Positions 27,135 through 37,387 of a stretch of 64,000 nt of DNA are shown here, one piece after another (positions within the stretch are counted from its first letter, which is position 1; each line of letters opens with the position of its first letter). Position numbers and translations under genes: made by a program. The notes under the pieces are model-generated. The model was not told where the DNA came from. It ran no database searches and saw nothing but the letters and a program-made list of their open reading frames with translations. This DNA comes from Calothrix sp. NIES-3974 (GTDB lineage: Bacteria > Cyanobacteriota > Cyanobacteriia > Cyanobacteriales > Nostocaceae), in assembly GCF_002368395.1 (NCBI RefSeq), contig NZ_AP018254.1:1550001-1614000 (forward strand), read 5' to 3'.

Positions 27135-28258
27135 GGATGGCGGACTCTGGCTAGTTGTTACAAAAATTTAAATATTCTATGTTTATTTTAAGATATGCCA
27201 GGATTTGCGCAAAGTATTCATGACCTGAATTCTTGCAGATTATTTTTGGAGGATATTTATTGGGGAGTATTTGGGCGATAAATGGAGAAAATCGAAGCTA
27301 TGACTAGATAATCCCCGGTAATGTTTTGGTCGATTTCATGTATCATTTGATCAACACATCTGCTGGCAACGATTCCCCCTCTTCATTTTTTGTAGTCTCC
27401 ATCAGAACAAATAATTTTTTCCCAAAATTGGCCTGAAATACTGGGAATTTTGTGTTAGTCTATATATAGTAAAGAAATTTATTTTTTGAATATAAATTCT
27501 TGGAGGAGATAGACTGTTTAGCGACAGTTTTTGACTTCCGAGAATCCAGAGATGGTGTCTTAGATACATGTCTGGTAGTTAAATGCTCTTGTAGCGAATC
27601 AGTAAGAGACTAGCTAAAAGGTAACTATAGGTACTTTGGCAGGTAAATCTGTATTACCTGTCTAGGTTTGCAAGCGAATCGAGGCAAATGTTGAGTTTCG
27701 CTGGATAGGGTGAGCAAGTCTGTTAGGGATGGTTGTTTAACCTTATCAGCAGGAAGTTTGCTTGTCTTGGAATATGTCTTGCCAAAGTATTTTTAGGATC
27801 TTTGGTCAGTTGAGGAGTTAACTGCATATTCAAGATGTTCAAGGTTAGGACTTGAGGTGAGTAGTCAGCCGGTTTTTGATTTGAGGTTCATTCATTCAAG
27901 ATGAATTTAGTCATTGAAAGAATCTGTGACGGGATGGCATCAAGTCTACCGAAGATTCAACTGGCAAAACTGAGAATCGAAAACTTTTTGGTCGAGAGCG
28001 AATAGTTAGTTTATAACCATTTGCGATTGATTGAGGTATGACGTAAAGTCCGCCTACAGTAGAAAACTGAATAAGTAGAATGGGCATCGTCAATTTCGGT
28101 GCGGTTTAATTTGGGTTGAGTTGGAATCAGACTACACCATATTCGTCGGTGTGAACGTAGTAGGTTTTTGCAGGCTTGAGCGTGCAGAAGTACTTTTGCG
28201 CGTACAAACTTGTGGGTTGGTCGATAAACTTTTGGGTCGAGAGATGGTTGGTGGAAAA
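27135..28258. other. long non-coding region with possible structured RNA
   Basis: About 1.1 kb without a supported gene. It contains strong inverted repeats: AGTCTAT...ATAGACT enclosing AAGAAATTTAT...ATAAATTCTT (about 27453-27513), and GGCAGGTAA...TTACCTGTC (about 27639-27663). GC content and structure are higher than in other spacers, and a TATATATAGT box sits at the left edge. It may be a non-coding RNA or a long leader on the plus strand ahead of the small ORF at 28259. Confidence 0.4.
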
Positions 28259-28441
28259 ATGCCTATGATGACTTTTATTTTAGCTTCGGGATACCTATTT
28301 GTTGTGTACTTATTGTTGGCATTGGCAAAACGAGGTACAAGCAAAATACCTCCGCGTCAAACTCAATCAATTTCTAGTGATGAGTTGGCAGCAGAGGTAT
28401 CGATGAATGGAAATATTACGGAGATTGTGAGTGGTCAATAA
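28259..28441 (+). CDS. possible small membrane protein
   Basis: A 60-residue open frame starting MPMMTFILASGYLFVVYLLL, a single membrane helix followed by a basic KRG and a hydrophilic tail ending NGNITEIVSGQ. GGTGGAAAA precedes the ATG. It is too short and family-free to be sure; an in-frame ATG at 28244 would add 5 residues. It is convergent with murI and may be served by a long 5' leader. Confidence 0.45.
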   Translation: MPMMTFILASGYLFVVYLLLALAKRGTSKIPPRQTQSISSDELAAEVSMNGNITEIVSGQ

Positions 28442-28470
28442 AACTCACAATTTAGGTTCACAATTTGGTT

Positions 28471-29397
28471 TCAAGATGGAGAAATATCTGTGGTGGCTGT
28501 TGACGATTGACCGTTGACAGCCAACTGCATATCTGGGTGAGTGGTTGGGGAGATGACATGTGGGAATTGGATGGATTCGACAGTGGGGGTATGGCCTAAC
28601 CAATTAAAAGCAGATTGGGCAAATTCTTGGGGACAGCCACTGACAACAAATCGAGTTGGCATGGGTGGATAGTTATTACGTAATCCCAGTAACTCTAGTT
28701 CTTGGGTGCAAGCACTGACAACATGTTGTGCCGGATTTACCAGACGAACTCGTTCCGGAAGTAGCGATCGCAGGATTGGTTCCAAGTGGGGATAATGGGT
28801 ACAACCGTAGACCAGGGTATCAATTTCTGCTTCGAGAAGGGGTTCAAGGTAGGAACGAGCTACCGCAAGGGTGTAGGGGTCGTGGATGCGGTTTTGTTCG
28901 ATTAGGGGTACAAATTCTGGACAACCGACCTGCCACACCTGGATATCGGGATTAATTTCCTGGATAGCTTGTTTATAGGCATTACTTTTAGCAGTTGCGG
29001 GGGTAGCAATTACACCGATACGGGAGCCGGCTTGAACAGCAGCCCTAGCCCCTGGTAAAATTACGCCGAGGATGGGAAAATTGAATTCCTGACGTACAGT
29101 ATCCAAAGCCAAAGCCGAGCTAGTATTGCAAGCCATGATGGTCATTTTTACCCCTTGGGCTTGCATCCAAGTGAGAATTTCCCGATTAAACTGGCAAATC
29201 TCGGCAGGAGTCCGAATTCCGTAGGGAAGTCTGGCTGTGTCGCCGAGATAGATAATTGATTCATGGGGAAGTTGGCGGTAGAGTTCCCGTAATACCGTTA
29301 ATCCCCCCACACCACTATCAAAAACACCAATGGGAGCGCGTTGAGGTTCGCGCGCAAAGGTTTGCAGATTAGCTTCAAAAATTGCAGATGGAAGCAC
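28471..29397 (-). CDS. murI: glutamate racemase
   Basis: A 308-residue MurI supplying D-glutamate for peptidoglycan. Catalytic cysteines are in MACNTSSAL (Cys90) and YGCTHYPH (Cys199); IGVFDSGVGGLTVLREL is the family signature. Start is GTG 29397, the only in-frame candidate near the family N-terminus. It follows amiC on the same strand, about 230 bases away, so two cell-wall genes are neighbours. Confidence 0.95.
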   Translation of the reverse strand: MLPSAIFEANLQTFAREPQRAPIGVFDSGVGGLTVLRELYRQLPHESIIYLGDTARLPYGIRTPAEICQFNREILTWMQAQGVKMTIMACNTSSALALDTVRQEFNFPILGVILPGARAAVQAGSRIGVIATPATAKSNAYKQAIQEINPDIQVWQVGCPEFVPLIEQNRIHDPYTLAVARSYLEPLLEAEIDTLVYGCTHYPHLEPILRSLLPERVRLVNPAQHVVSACTQELELLGLRNNYPPMPTRFVVSGCPQEFAQSAFNWLGHTPTVESIQFPHVISPTTHPDMQLAVNGQSSTATTDISPS

Positions 29398-29575
29398 AGG
29401 CCAGAGTTGATAATTAGTTTTTTTGGATTATATGATACGCTTTTAATTTTTGCAGCCTGTGTAAAACTATTCCCTGTACAGACGACCCGACGGGTCGTCT
29501 GTACCCACTCCCTATCCCCTACCCCCACGCTTCAGACTTTTTCCGCAGACCCTAATTATTAAATTTGATTACCCT

Positions 29576-29608
29576 AATCCAAAATCCAAAATCCAAAATC
29601 CAAAATCA
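29576..29608. repeat. STRR heptanucleotide array
   Basis: Four tandem AAAATCC units between amiC and murI. Arrays of this type are characteristic of heterocyst-forming cyanobacteria. Confidence 0.85.
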
Positions 29609-29629
29609 AATGGTGATAACCTAAAATTA

Positions 29630-31525
29630 TTAGCGACCGAGATACTGGAGAATACCACGAGCGATCGCCTCACCCATTTGTCGTTGGAATACGGGGTTAC
29701 GTAATCTGGCCGCATCTCCTGCACCTGTGACAAAGCCCGTCTCTACTAAAATAGATGGCATGGAACTGCGACGCAACACATAAAAACGGGCTTTACGCAC
29801 TTTCCGGTCAGGAACATCTACACTGCGAAGAATGCTAGCATGGACGACTTGGGCTAATCGTAATCCACTTTCGTAATAGTAGGTTTCTAACCCGTTTACA
29901 TCTGGACGGCTAGCACCAGCAGAATTGGCGTGGATGCTCACAAATACACTTGCCCTAGCTTGTTCTGCCATGTCTACCCGTCCCTGTAAACTGACAAAAT
30001 AATCCGCATTCCGAGCCATTACTACTTGAATACCATTTTGTTCTAGTACCTGGGCGATTCGTTGGGAAATAGGCAGAATTACATCCTTTTCCCGCAATCC
30101 ACCGATACCAATTGCCCCTGGATCTTGACCACCGTGACCGGGGTCAATAAATACCACTGGACGGGAATTTGGTGTGGGTCGAGGTACGGGGGTGGGATTG
30201 GGGAGCGTGGGTCGGTCGGGTATTTCGGGAGTGGGTGCGGGGTTGGGACGGGGGAGGGGAGGTAAAACTACGGGAGGTGTAATCGGTGAGGAATCCCGTC
30301 TTAATTCTAGTGCTAATAACTGTCCGCTAAGTTGATTCAACTGACCGATTTGCACCCTTGCAGCTGGTTGCACCAGGACAACTACACTTTGGGAATCTTT
30401 AAGTTCTTGGAGACGGACTCGCAGAACAGGACTATTACCATCCAGTTGGGGTCCCCTAACGGAAGGTGCAAGTTTGGCGTTGGGGATAGTCACCTGAAAC
30501 ATGGCCGAAGACCGATCCCAACCGCTAGTTGCTCGCACACCTTTATTAGCACGAATTAGCAACTGATTGGCGGTGGCATTGAAATCAATCGACTCGATGG
30601 TGGCAATTCCCTCACGGGGGGAGGGATTAGGTGTTGAATCTGAAGGGTTACTAGGACGTTCGTTCGAGATACTACCTAAGCGGTCAGGAAGGAGGATAAT
30701 ACCATTATTACCACTGCGAGAAGCCTGCCAATTGGGAGCATCTCGATCCACATTCAGGGATATACGGACGATGGGGGGATTGCTTTCCAACTCGGTGAAC
30801 CTGACTTGACTGACACCAAAACGATTCACATTTATTTCCGGATTACCGAGATTGGGAGAAATGGATGCATTGGTAACATCAATATTAATTGTTCTGCGAT
30901 CGCTACTACGATTTACCCTTAATAATGGATTACCAGTGCCACTAGTACGGACAAATAAGCCATCTCCAGTAATTCGTAAATCATCAACTTGGGTTGCTCC
31001 CCTAACTCCACTAGCAATTGGTCTGGTTGAACTAGTGGGGTTATTACTGGAATTACCGGCGCTTGGTGGTCTATCCCGGTTGACCACACCGTAAATAGTT
31101 TCTGGATTATTGCTGCTATTGCCAGTTTGTCTTTGGGGGGATGGTAATTTAACTATCCAATAGCTTGTGGTTCTACCTTCAAATTGAACTTGTTGGGGGT
31201 CAAGGGTATAACCGGGAGCAACTTCCACTACAATTCGTGCAGTCGAAGGGTCAAACTGACCAACACGCACTGCACGGAAGGAACCACTCAGGGTTTGTTG
31301 GGTTTGTGGTCTACCAAAATTGATTCCTGGTAAATCAATGACTAATCTGGTGGGATTAAATACTAACTGAGCCTGTGGTTGTACGGCTCCCTCAGTGCGA
31401 ATTTCTAATTGATTGGTATTGGGGTCAAACCGCCAAGACTGTAACCTTGCAGCCTGTGCTGGTGACGCGAGCATGAAGACCGGAACTATAATTAGACTGC
31501 CAGGTAGTAACCAGTGTATTTTCAC
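29630..31525 (-). CDS. amiC: N-acetylmuramoyl-L-alanine amidase with AMIN domains
   Basis: A 631-residue periplasmic cell-wall amidase. Signal peptide (MKIHWLLPGSLIIVPVFMLA to AQA), two or more AMIN-like strand-rich domains (about 25-140 and 180-400), a Pro-rich linker (about 420-450) and a C-terminal Amidase_3 domain. Zinc-site residues lie in IDPGHGG, LREKD and SIHANS, with the catalytic Glu in LVETGF. In Nostoc the AmiC enzymes drill the septal nanopores used for filament communication and are needed for heterocyst development. Nostoc PCC 7120 has two adjacent amiC genes; only one is present here. Confidence 0.93.
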   Translation of the reverse strand: MKIHWLLPGSLIIVPVFMLASPAQAARLQSWRFDPNTNQLEIRTEGAVQPQAQLVFNPTRLVIDLPGINFGRPQTQQTLSGSFRAVRVGQFDPSTARIVVEVAPGYTLDPQQVQFEGRTTSYWIVKLPSPQRQTGNSSNNPETIYGVVNRDRPPSAGNSSNNPTSSTRPIASGVRGATQVDDLRITGDGLFVRTSGTGNPLLRVNRSSDRRTINIDVTNASISPNLGNPEINVNRFGVSQVRFTELESNPPIVRISLNVDRDAPNWQASRSGNNGIILLPDRLGSISNERPSNPSDSTPNPSPREGIATIESIDFNATANQLLIRANKGVRATSGWDRSSAMFQVTIPNAKLAPSVRGPQLDGNSPVLRVRLQELKDSQSVVVLVQPAARVQIGQLNQLSGQLLALELRRDSSPITPPVVLPPLPRPNPAPTPEIPDRPTLPNPTPVPRPTPNSRPVVFIDPGHGGQDPGAIGIGGLREKDVILPISQRIAQVLEQNGIQVVMARNADYFVSLQGRVDMAEQARASVFVSIHANSAGASRPDVNGLETYYYESGLRLAQVVHASILRSVDVPDRKVRKARFYVLRRSSMPSILVETGFVTGAGDAARLRNPVFQRQMGEAIARGILQYLGR

Positions 31526-32471
31526 AATGTTTTCTCCTGATTGATTGTTGTGGGAGCTTTAAATATATATAAACAATGACAAATCCTCATGCAGTCACCG
31601 ACAAAGCTGGTACTGACAAATTTCGGGCGGAAAACACCGTAAATAAGGATTTTTCGGACTTCGCATCGATACCGATACCCCATACCTCTTGACATGGAAC
31701 TTCTATGACACTGCTTGTAGCGTCACATGCTAACACGGCTATGACCATTTTTTCATGATTTTGTGACATGAAAAGTAGGAGGTTGAGCATTTTGCTCCTA
31801 GCAACCAAGGGATGGCAGAATTAACAATAACTGTCAATACCCTTTGGTAACACTTGAGATGTTTGGAGATGTATAGGGGTAGTTGACCCGGAAGACGATG
31901 CACAGAGATTTTCCCTAAGTGATAGTGCAAATGCGATACACCCCTAAATTAGGTAAAATCAATGGCGATGATAACTCGATACTTTTGGCGATCGCCACTC
32001 TAAATTTCACTCTGGGAAAGGGAATTTCCAAATTATCTACGATTCAAATTCCAGAAAACGTGGTAAATGAACTGTGTGTGAATGAAAGTACATGTTCCTC
32101 AAAAGTTACATTTCCTGTGGACGATAATTTATAATTAATGGTTTCCATTTGATTCCTCCGAATCCCAGTGATTAGGAGGATTCATCTGATGTAATTTATG
32201 TCAATATACGCAATTTATCCGGCAACTGATAAGATTTATTCAATACATGTATCTAAGAAAATATTTAGTAAATATCAGGTGGTTCAACTGTCTTCCTCAA
32301 TTCATTCTCAGCCAAATCATCTGTTTCAGGATAAATATTGATTTAAGAGACTTCCGAAAAATAGAATATCCTGTGTTTTGGGTATCTTGCCCGAAAATTG
32401 GATAATTATTAAATTGGATTACCCAAATCTGGTAGGTAGAGACGACCCGACGGGTCGTCTCTACTCATTGC
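31526..32471. other. gene-free spacer
   Basis: About 945 bases upstream of amiC. Short open frames on both strands (31587-31808, 31919-32134) lack family features and were rejected. A GTAGAGACGACCCG palindrome closes the region (32436-32464), 8 bases from the end of the next gene. Confidence 0.5.
32436..32464. repeat. GTAGAGACGACCC palindrome
   Basis: Perfect 29-base palindrome with arms GTAGAGACGACCCG around an odd centre. Same type at 29476-29504, 37713-37741, 53192-53220, 56950-56980 and 60003-60068. Confidence 0.85.
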
Positions 32472-33833
32472 TCATGACTGAAAAATCAAATCCAGTCGCT
32501 GCTGGGAAGCTTTCAGAGCTTGGGAGGGTGTGGTTTTGCCTAAAATGACACTTTCAATGGCACGACCGATATTTTCCGAAACCCGATTATAACCTGGGAA
32601 AATGGGACGGCTACGTCCATATTGAGCTTGTTGGAGAAATACTTTGACTGCTGGCTGTTTTTGGGTAAATTCGATGTATTTAGGGTTTTCTCTGGCTTTG
32701 AGGTTGATTGGTAAATAACCTGTTCCTAGAGCTAATTCGGTTTGAAATTCTTGACTGAGGGTATATTCGGCAAAAGTAAAGGCTGCTTGTTGACGCTGGG
32801 GATTAGTTTTAAATAAGTATAAATTTTCACCACCAATACTAGTTGCGGGACGTTTGTCCATCGGGATGGGAAACACACCAAAATCAATTCCCTGGGATTG
32901 CATTTCTCCTAGTGTCCAGGGTCCGGTGATTTGCATAGCAACCTTTCCCGCGACAAATGCATCGGTTTCGTAACCCCGTTCGGGTCCCGATAGTTGAACG
33001 GAACCATCATTGATGAGATTACGCCAAAACTCTAATGCTGCGATCGCTCCCTGATTATTTTCCAGTTGCACACCTGCGGCTGTGTTGATGTTTTCCGGAA
33101 CTAATTCTCCTCCCCCTGACCAGAGAAATGGCAACCAGGTGAATACGGTAAATTCCCCTTTTCCCAAGGGCAGAAACATTCCGTGTTGATCGATTCTGCC
33201 ATCCCCATCTAAATCCCTGGTCAATTTTTTGGCGACTTCACGAAATTCACTCCAGATTTTGGGTAATTCCTGAATACCTGCGGCTTGAAATAAACTGGGA
33301 CGATAAAATATTCCCACATTATTAGTCGCAAAAGGTACTGACCAAATTTTCCCCTGATAGGTCATGGACTCAAACAGAGCTGGGTCAATTTCGGATTTCA
33401 CGGGCGATTTTGCCAGCATTTCGTCCAGGGGGATGAGGGCATTTAATTCTACTAACTGGCCGCCAATGGTAGGATTATACCAAAGTAAATCTGGGGGGGC
33501 ATTACCCACAACTGCCGCTAAAATTTTTGGCATCTGTTGGTCTTGTTGGCCAACATATAATGATTCTACGAAGATATCAGGATGGGTTTGATTAAATTTG
33601 TCGATTAATTTATTGACCACATCCCGGTTGGGGGGCGGATTTACACCATGCCAAAAGGTTAATTTAATGACTTTGCTGTTGGATATTTGGCTAGAAGATT
33701 GACAGCCTGCAATAATTACTAAACTTAGTCCAAATAGGATGATTAATCTCAATTTTGTTCGGATATGTCGCCACTGCTTTGTTAATAAAGTCGAGATATA
33801 TCTCCTGATGTCTATCAAGTGGTTTTGTTTCAT
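32472..33833 (-). CDS. ABC sugar transporter substrate-binding lipoprotein
   Basis: A 453-residue family 1 (SBP_bac_1) binding protein. Lipobox IIAGC around residue 44 follows a long basic N-terminus. The mature part starts with VIKLTFWHGVNPPPNRDVVN and carries typical PFATNNVGIFYRPSLFQAAG and GKVAMQITGPWTLGEM. These proteins normally deliver oligosaccharides or glycerol-phosphate compounds to an ABC importer. No permease or ATPase is adjacent. A ROK-type sugar kinase gene lies 249 bases upstream on the same strand, which supports a sugar role. Confidence 0.9.
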   Translation of the reverse strand: MKQNHLIDIRRYISTLLTKQWRHIRTKLRLIILFGLSLVIIAGCQSSSQISNSKVIKLTFWHGVNPPPNRDVVNKLIDKFNQTHPDIFVESLYVGQQDQQMPKILAAVVGNAPPDLLWYNPTIGGQLVELNALIPLDEMLAKSPVKSEIDPALFESMTYQGKIWSVPFATNNVGIFYRPSLFQAAGIQELPKIWSEFREVAKKLTRDLDGDGRIDQHGMFLPLGKGEFTVFTWLPFLWSGGGELVPENINTAAGVQLENNQGAIAALEFWRNLINDGSVQLSGPERGYETDAFVAGKVAMQITGPWTLGEMQSQGIDFGVFPIPMDKRPATSIGGENLYLFKTNPQRQQAAFTFAEYTLSQEFQTELALGTGYLPINLKARENPKYIEFTQKQPAVKVFLQQAQYGRSRPIFPGYNRVSENIGRAIESVILGKTTPSQALKASQQRLDLIFQS

Positions 33834-33969
33834 ACTTGATTAAGTACATTTTTGATGAGCTGATAACCCCAGCTTATCAGGGTGATAGGGAATAGGTGCA
33901 ATTAAATATAAATAAAACGTTCTACCGTGTATCCACTAGGTTGATATCTATTTTCAACACCATCAATCA

Positions 33970-34047
33970 GTAGGTAGTGCAGTTAAACATAAAACCACAA
34001 TGTAACCAATCATTGGGCGTAGAGACGGGATATATCGCGTCTCTCAA
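33970..34047. repeat. family A repeat fragment
   Basis: GTAGGTAGTGCAGTTAAACA... is the reverse complement of the right end of the element at 9673-9794, followed by a GAGACGGGATATATCGCGTCTC palindrome. Confidence 0.6.
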
Positions 34048-34082
34048 CAATCCTCCATGTAAGATTTTACAGATGACTCAAA

Positions 34083-34814
34083 TTAAATCTTAATCTGGGG
34101 AATATGTTGCCAATCATACCATAGGGCGATACCCCCCAATAATCCGGTGACATTGGGAATTAACTTGATATTGGGTGGTAAGTTTAAATTGATGCGTTTT
34201 GCTTCACCACCACCGATGTAAAGGTAATCGTAGTTAAATAAATGCTGCAAAGATGCGATCGCTTTTTTGACTCGATTATTCCATTTTTTCTCGCCGATGT
34301 CTTCTAGGGTAGAACGTCCGAGTTGTTCTTCGTAGGTTTCTCCTTTGCGAAAGGGATGATGACCCATCTCCAAGTTCGGTACTAATTTACCGTCAATAAA
34401 TAAAGCCGAACCAAATCCTGTACCGAGTGTAATTACTAACTCCACACCCCGTCCAGCAATGGCTCCTAACCCCTGCATATCTGCATCGTTAATTACACGC
34501 ACGGGTTTATTTAGGTGTTGAGTTAAACTTGTAGCTAAATCAAAACCGATCCATTCTGGGTGTAAATTGGCTGCGGTTTCTGTGACACCGGAACGGACAA
34601 CACCAGGAAAACCGACGGATACCCGCTCAAACTCACCTGCTTGGGCTGCCAAATTCACAATCTCTGCGATAATTGATGTGGGTGTGCCAACGGAGGGAGT
34701 ATTTACCCGCAGGCGATCGCTAATCGGATTTCCCTGTTGATTTAATATCATTACTTTTACTCCGCTCCCACCGATATCTACTGATAGGGTACGGATGTTA
34801 TTAGATTCTGTCAT
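34083..34814 (-). CDS. ROK-family / polyphosphate-glucokinase-like sugar kinase
   Basis: A 243-residue ASKHA-fold kinase. Phosphate-1 motif DIGGSGVK (residues 13-20), NDADMQGLGAIAG carrying the probable catalytic Asp, LGTGFGSALF (phosphate-2) and LEMGHHPF. Its short length and lack of the ROK CxCGxxGC zinc motif resemble polyphosphate glucokinases, but the phosphoryl donor cannot be decided. It lies upstream of a sugar-binding lipoprotein on the same strand. A second, unrelated-family glucokinase (glk) lies at 54.2 kb. Confidence 0.85.
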   Translation of the reverse strand: MTESNNIRTLSVDIGGSGVKVMILNQQGNPISDRLRVNTPSVGTPTSIIAEIVNLAAQAGEFERVSVGFPGVVRSGVTETAANLHPEWIGFDLATSLTQHLNKPVRVINDADMQGLGAIAGRGVELVITLGTGFGSALFIDGKLVPNLEMGHHPFRKGETYEEQLGRSTLEDIGEKKWNNRVKKAIASLQHLFNYDYLYIGGGEAKRINLNLPPNIKLIPNVTGLLGGIALWYDWQHIPQIKI

Positions 34815-34873
34815 TTTTCGGTGATTGCTCTAACATTCCTCCAGTATAAATTATTTAATAATTTAATTTGATC

Positions 34874-34972
34874 TATAGCAATCCGATTGAAGTAGTGACT
34901 GTTAAGCGTCAACTGTCAACCGTTAACAAACCCTACATGTAAGATTTCACAAATCTCGCTCGGACTGCGGTA
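34874..34972. mobile_element. MITE-like element, family C
   Basis: Inverted ends TATAGCAATCC / GGACTGCGGTA, interior shared with copies at 25770 and 37388. 99 bases, non-coding. Confidence 0.65.
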
Positions 34973-35058
34973 GTACTCCACCATACTAAGTTTTCAGGGG
35001 TTTATAGTAGTGGCTTTAGCCTCGAAATATTTCAAGTGCAAAGAAATGTTAGTTTCTA

Positions 35059-36903
35059 TTATTTGCTAACCGTTCCCACGGCTCTTTCCAGGTTAGCAAA
35101 AGCACGATTATAGTCAAGAATCGCTGTAATCCGATTACCTTCAGCACGGGTGAGGTCATTTTCAGCCGAGATGACATCCGTTTGTGTACCGACACCAGCT
35201 TGAAACCGTAACCGTGCTAATCGCAGAGCTTCCTTTGCTTGTTCTAGAGCAAGAGTAGCAGTTTGCACATTTTCCTGGCTAGATTGCAACTGGGAGTAAA
35301 ATTGCTCCACTTCAAAGCGGATTTGGTCTCGCTGGGAAGCAAAATTCGTTTCTGCGATCGCCATATCGGTTTTGGCTTGATTGGCTCTGGCTTTAGCTGC
35401 ACCTCCGTCGTATAAATTTAAACTAGCTCTCACTCCAATAGAGTAACCATCGGTGACACTAATATCATCGTTATACTGGTCTAACAGGTCATAGGTAGCG
35501 ACAAAATCAACTTGGGGACCTTTAGCCGATAAAGCTTGACGACGGCGTTGTTGGGCGATATTTCGCTCTGCCAGACGTTGTTGCAATTCGGAGCGCCGCT
35601 CAAAGGCTTGGATGATAGTTGGTTCTAGTGGGGCATCCCACAATCCAGCGATTTTAACAGGTTCCGCGGTTACAATATTGACATTACTCGGTAAACTTAA
35701 TAACGTTGCTAACCGACGACGAGCGATACTCTGTTGGGAAAGAGCATTAGTGACATCCTGTTGCGCATTAGCTAAATTAACCTGCGATCGCAAAACATCA
35801 AAGCGAGTACCAACACCAGCTTGTTCTAAAGCTTGAGCATCCCGCAAACTCGCTTGAGCATTTTCCACAGCTGACTTACTAATGCGCACCTGTTCATCGG
35901 CTGCTTGTAAATCGTAATATCGTAGCGTTGTATTTAAACGTAGGGTTTGATATTTAGCTTCCACATCTAATTTATCAACCCGTAATCTTTCCTCGGCTTC
36001 CCGTACCGTTGCACTCCGTCTACCGCTCGTAAAAATACTGTAGCGCAACTCGGCTTGTCCGGTGAATTGGGTGACAGCTTCATCAGTGTTGGGAGGAGCG
36101 ACACCCTTTTCCACAGCTAATTGGTCGCTTGCAGAGCGGGTATTTTCAATTACACCATTAATATTCACCTTGGGATACCATTCAGCCTGTGCTTCCCGAA
36201 GAACAGCTTGACTACGTTTGACTCTGAGTAACGCAGATTGAAACTCTGGATTATTTTGTTTGGCAATTTCCAGAGCTTGTTCCAGGGTTAAGCTTTGTAA
36301 TTCCGTTTTGGGAGGGTGGGGGGTTGGAGGATGTTCTGGTGATTGATTCTTCACAGGAATTACTGCTGGTGAAGTTTTTCCTGGGTCAGAATTTATCGAA
36401 GGTTGGGGGAATCCAGAAGCAGGTGACTGGGGAGGAATCCCTTCTGGTGGATAATTGGGGAGTTGGGAGTCAGAGTGTTTCGGTAAATTTTTGCTCGGCG
36501 TAGTATCGTTGCGAATATACTTGTAGATATTTTGTTCGGAATTATTGGTATCATCGGAATCAGGACGCACAAACTCCATACTCCGTCCCGAAGTTTCAGA
36601 ACTATGGACTTGAGCTAATGGGGTTGGTGGAGATGGAGATTTAATTACAGGTTGGGTAGAGAATACACCGTTAGTCTGAGTACTTAAACCACGGGGTGAT
36701 ACAATTAAATCAGCCGCAGAACCGGAAGCCTGCGCTAAAAGCTTGCTCTTGTTGTGATTGAGGATAGCCCTCTGCTGCTGTAACCAACTAGGACGAGAAT
36801 TTTCCTCACTGCGAGCAGAAGCCGGAAAGAAAATAGTAATTGCGATCGCAACCCAAGAAGAATGTAGAAGAAATCTATATAAATTCATAAAATTTTTAGT
36901 CAT
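35059..36903 (-). CDS. tolC: TolC family outer membrane efflux protein
   Basis: A 614-residue outer membrane channel subunit. A signal peptide (ALIHSS-like hydrophobic run ending in ASARSEE), then an unusually long Pro/Ser-rich linker (residues about 50-195), then two OEP repeats: LTLEQALEIAKQNNPEFQSA opens the first, and the second ends with AGVGTQTDVISAENDLTRAE. Heterocyst-forming strains need the TolC homologue HgdD for glycolipid layer export and protein secretion; whether this is HgdD cannot be proved. An in-frame ATG at 36888 gives a shorter signal peptide and may be the true start. Confidence 0.9.
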   Translation of the reverse strand: MTKNFMNLYRFLLHSSWVAIAITIFFPASARSEENSRPSWLQQQRAILNHNKSKLLAQASGSAADLIVSPRGLSTQTNGVFSTQPVIKSPSPPTPLAQVHSSETSGRSMEFVRPDSDDTNNSEQNIYKYIRNDTTPSKNLPKHSDSQLPNYPPEGIPPQSPASGFPQPSINSDPGKTSPAVIPVKNQSPEHPPTPHPPKTELQSLTLEQALEIAKQNNPEFQSALLRVKRSQAVLREAQAEWYPKVNINGVIENTRSASDQLAVEKGVAPPNTDEAVTQFTGQAELRYSIFTSGRRSATVREAEERLRVDKLDVEAKYQTLRLNTTLRYYDLQAADEQVRISKSAVENAQASLRDAQALEQAGVGTRFDVLRSQVNLANAQQDVTNALSQQSIARRRLATLLSLPSNVNIVTAEPVKIAGLWDAPLEPTIIQAFERRSELQQRLAERNIAQQRRRQALSAKGPQVDFVATYDLLDQYNDDISVTDGYSIGVRASLNLYDGGAAKARANQAKTDMAIAETNFASQRDQIRFEVEQFYSQLQSSQENVQTATLALEQAKEALRLARLRFQAGVGTQTDVISAENDLTRAEGNRITAILDYNRAFANLERAVGTVSK

Positions 36904-37141
36904 CAGTCAGTTAACAGTTATCAGCTAGCAATTAACATGCATTTCCACCGACAAGCTATGGTGAGTAAAAATGAGTTTTGCTTTCTTGGTGAAGGGGTAA
37001 ATATAGCAATCCGATTTCCATTCCCAAAATATGTATGATGGCTGTTGAGAGTGAATCGCTGACAGTCAAACAATTTTGGATTATCCCAAGGAAGATTTGA
37101 AATTTCCGGAATGTTATGATGGATTTGGCAGTAACACTTAT

Positions 37142-37248
37142 CCCGCATTTCTCACAAAACCCTAAAACCCACAGGGAATAGGGAGTAGGGAGTAGTCAGA
37201 AAATCAATCCGTTACTCAAGACTTACAACTTACTCGTGAGAAATCCAG
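37142..37248. repeat. MITE-like repeat, family F
   Basis: CCCGCATTTCTCACAAAACC through CTTACTCGTGAGAAATC, near-identical to 17604-17702. Confidence 0.65.
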
Positions 37249-37387
37249 GTTATGACGTAGAACACCAGCTTGGGAAGAAATAGCTATTCAATTGTTAACT
37301 GTGCCTATTTTCGAGAAAATTTGCTGTTCACTATTAACTTTCCTCCCATAGTCAGAAAATTATCAAGGGCACAAAAATCAGATATTA

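Noticed and set aside
31867-31895. HetR-like palindrome GGGGTAGTTGACCC
   Set aside because: Arm spacing differs from the 17-bp operator and the outer bases do not match.
31587-32134. Short open frames upstream of amiC (31587-31808 minus, 31919-32134 plus)
   Set aside because: No ribosome site, no recognisable domain and ordinary AT-rich spacer composition.
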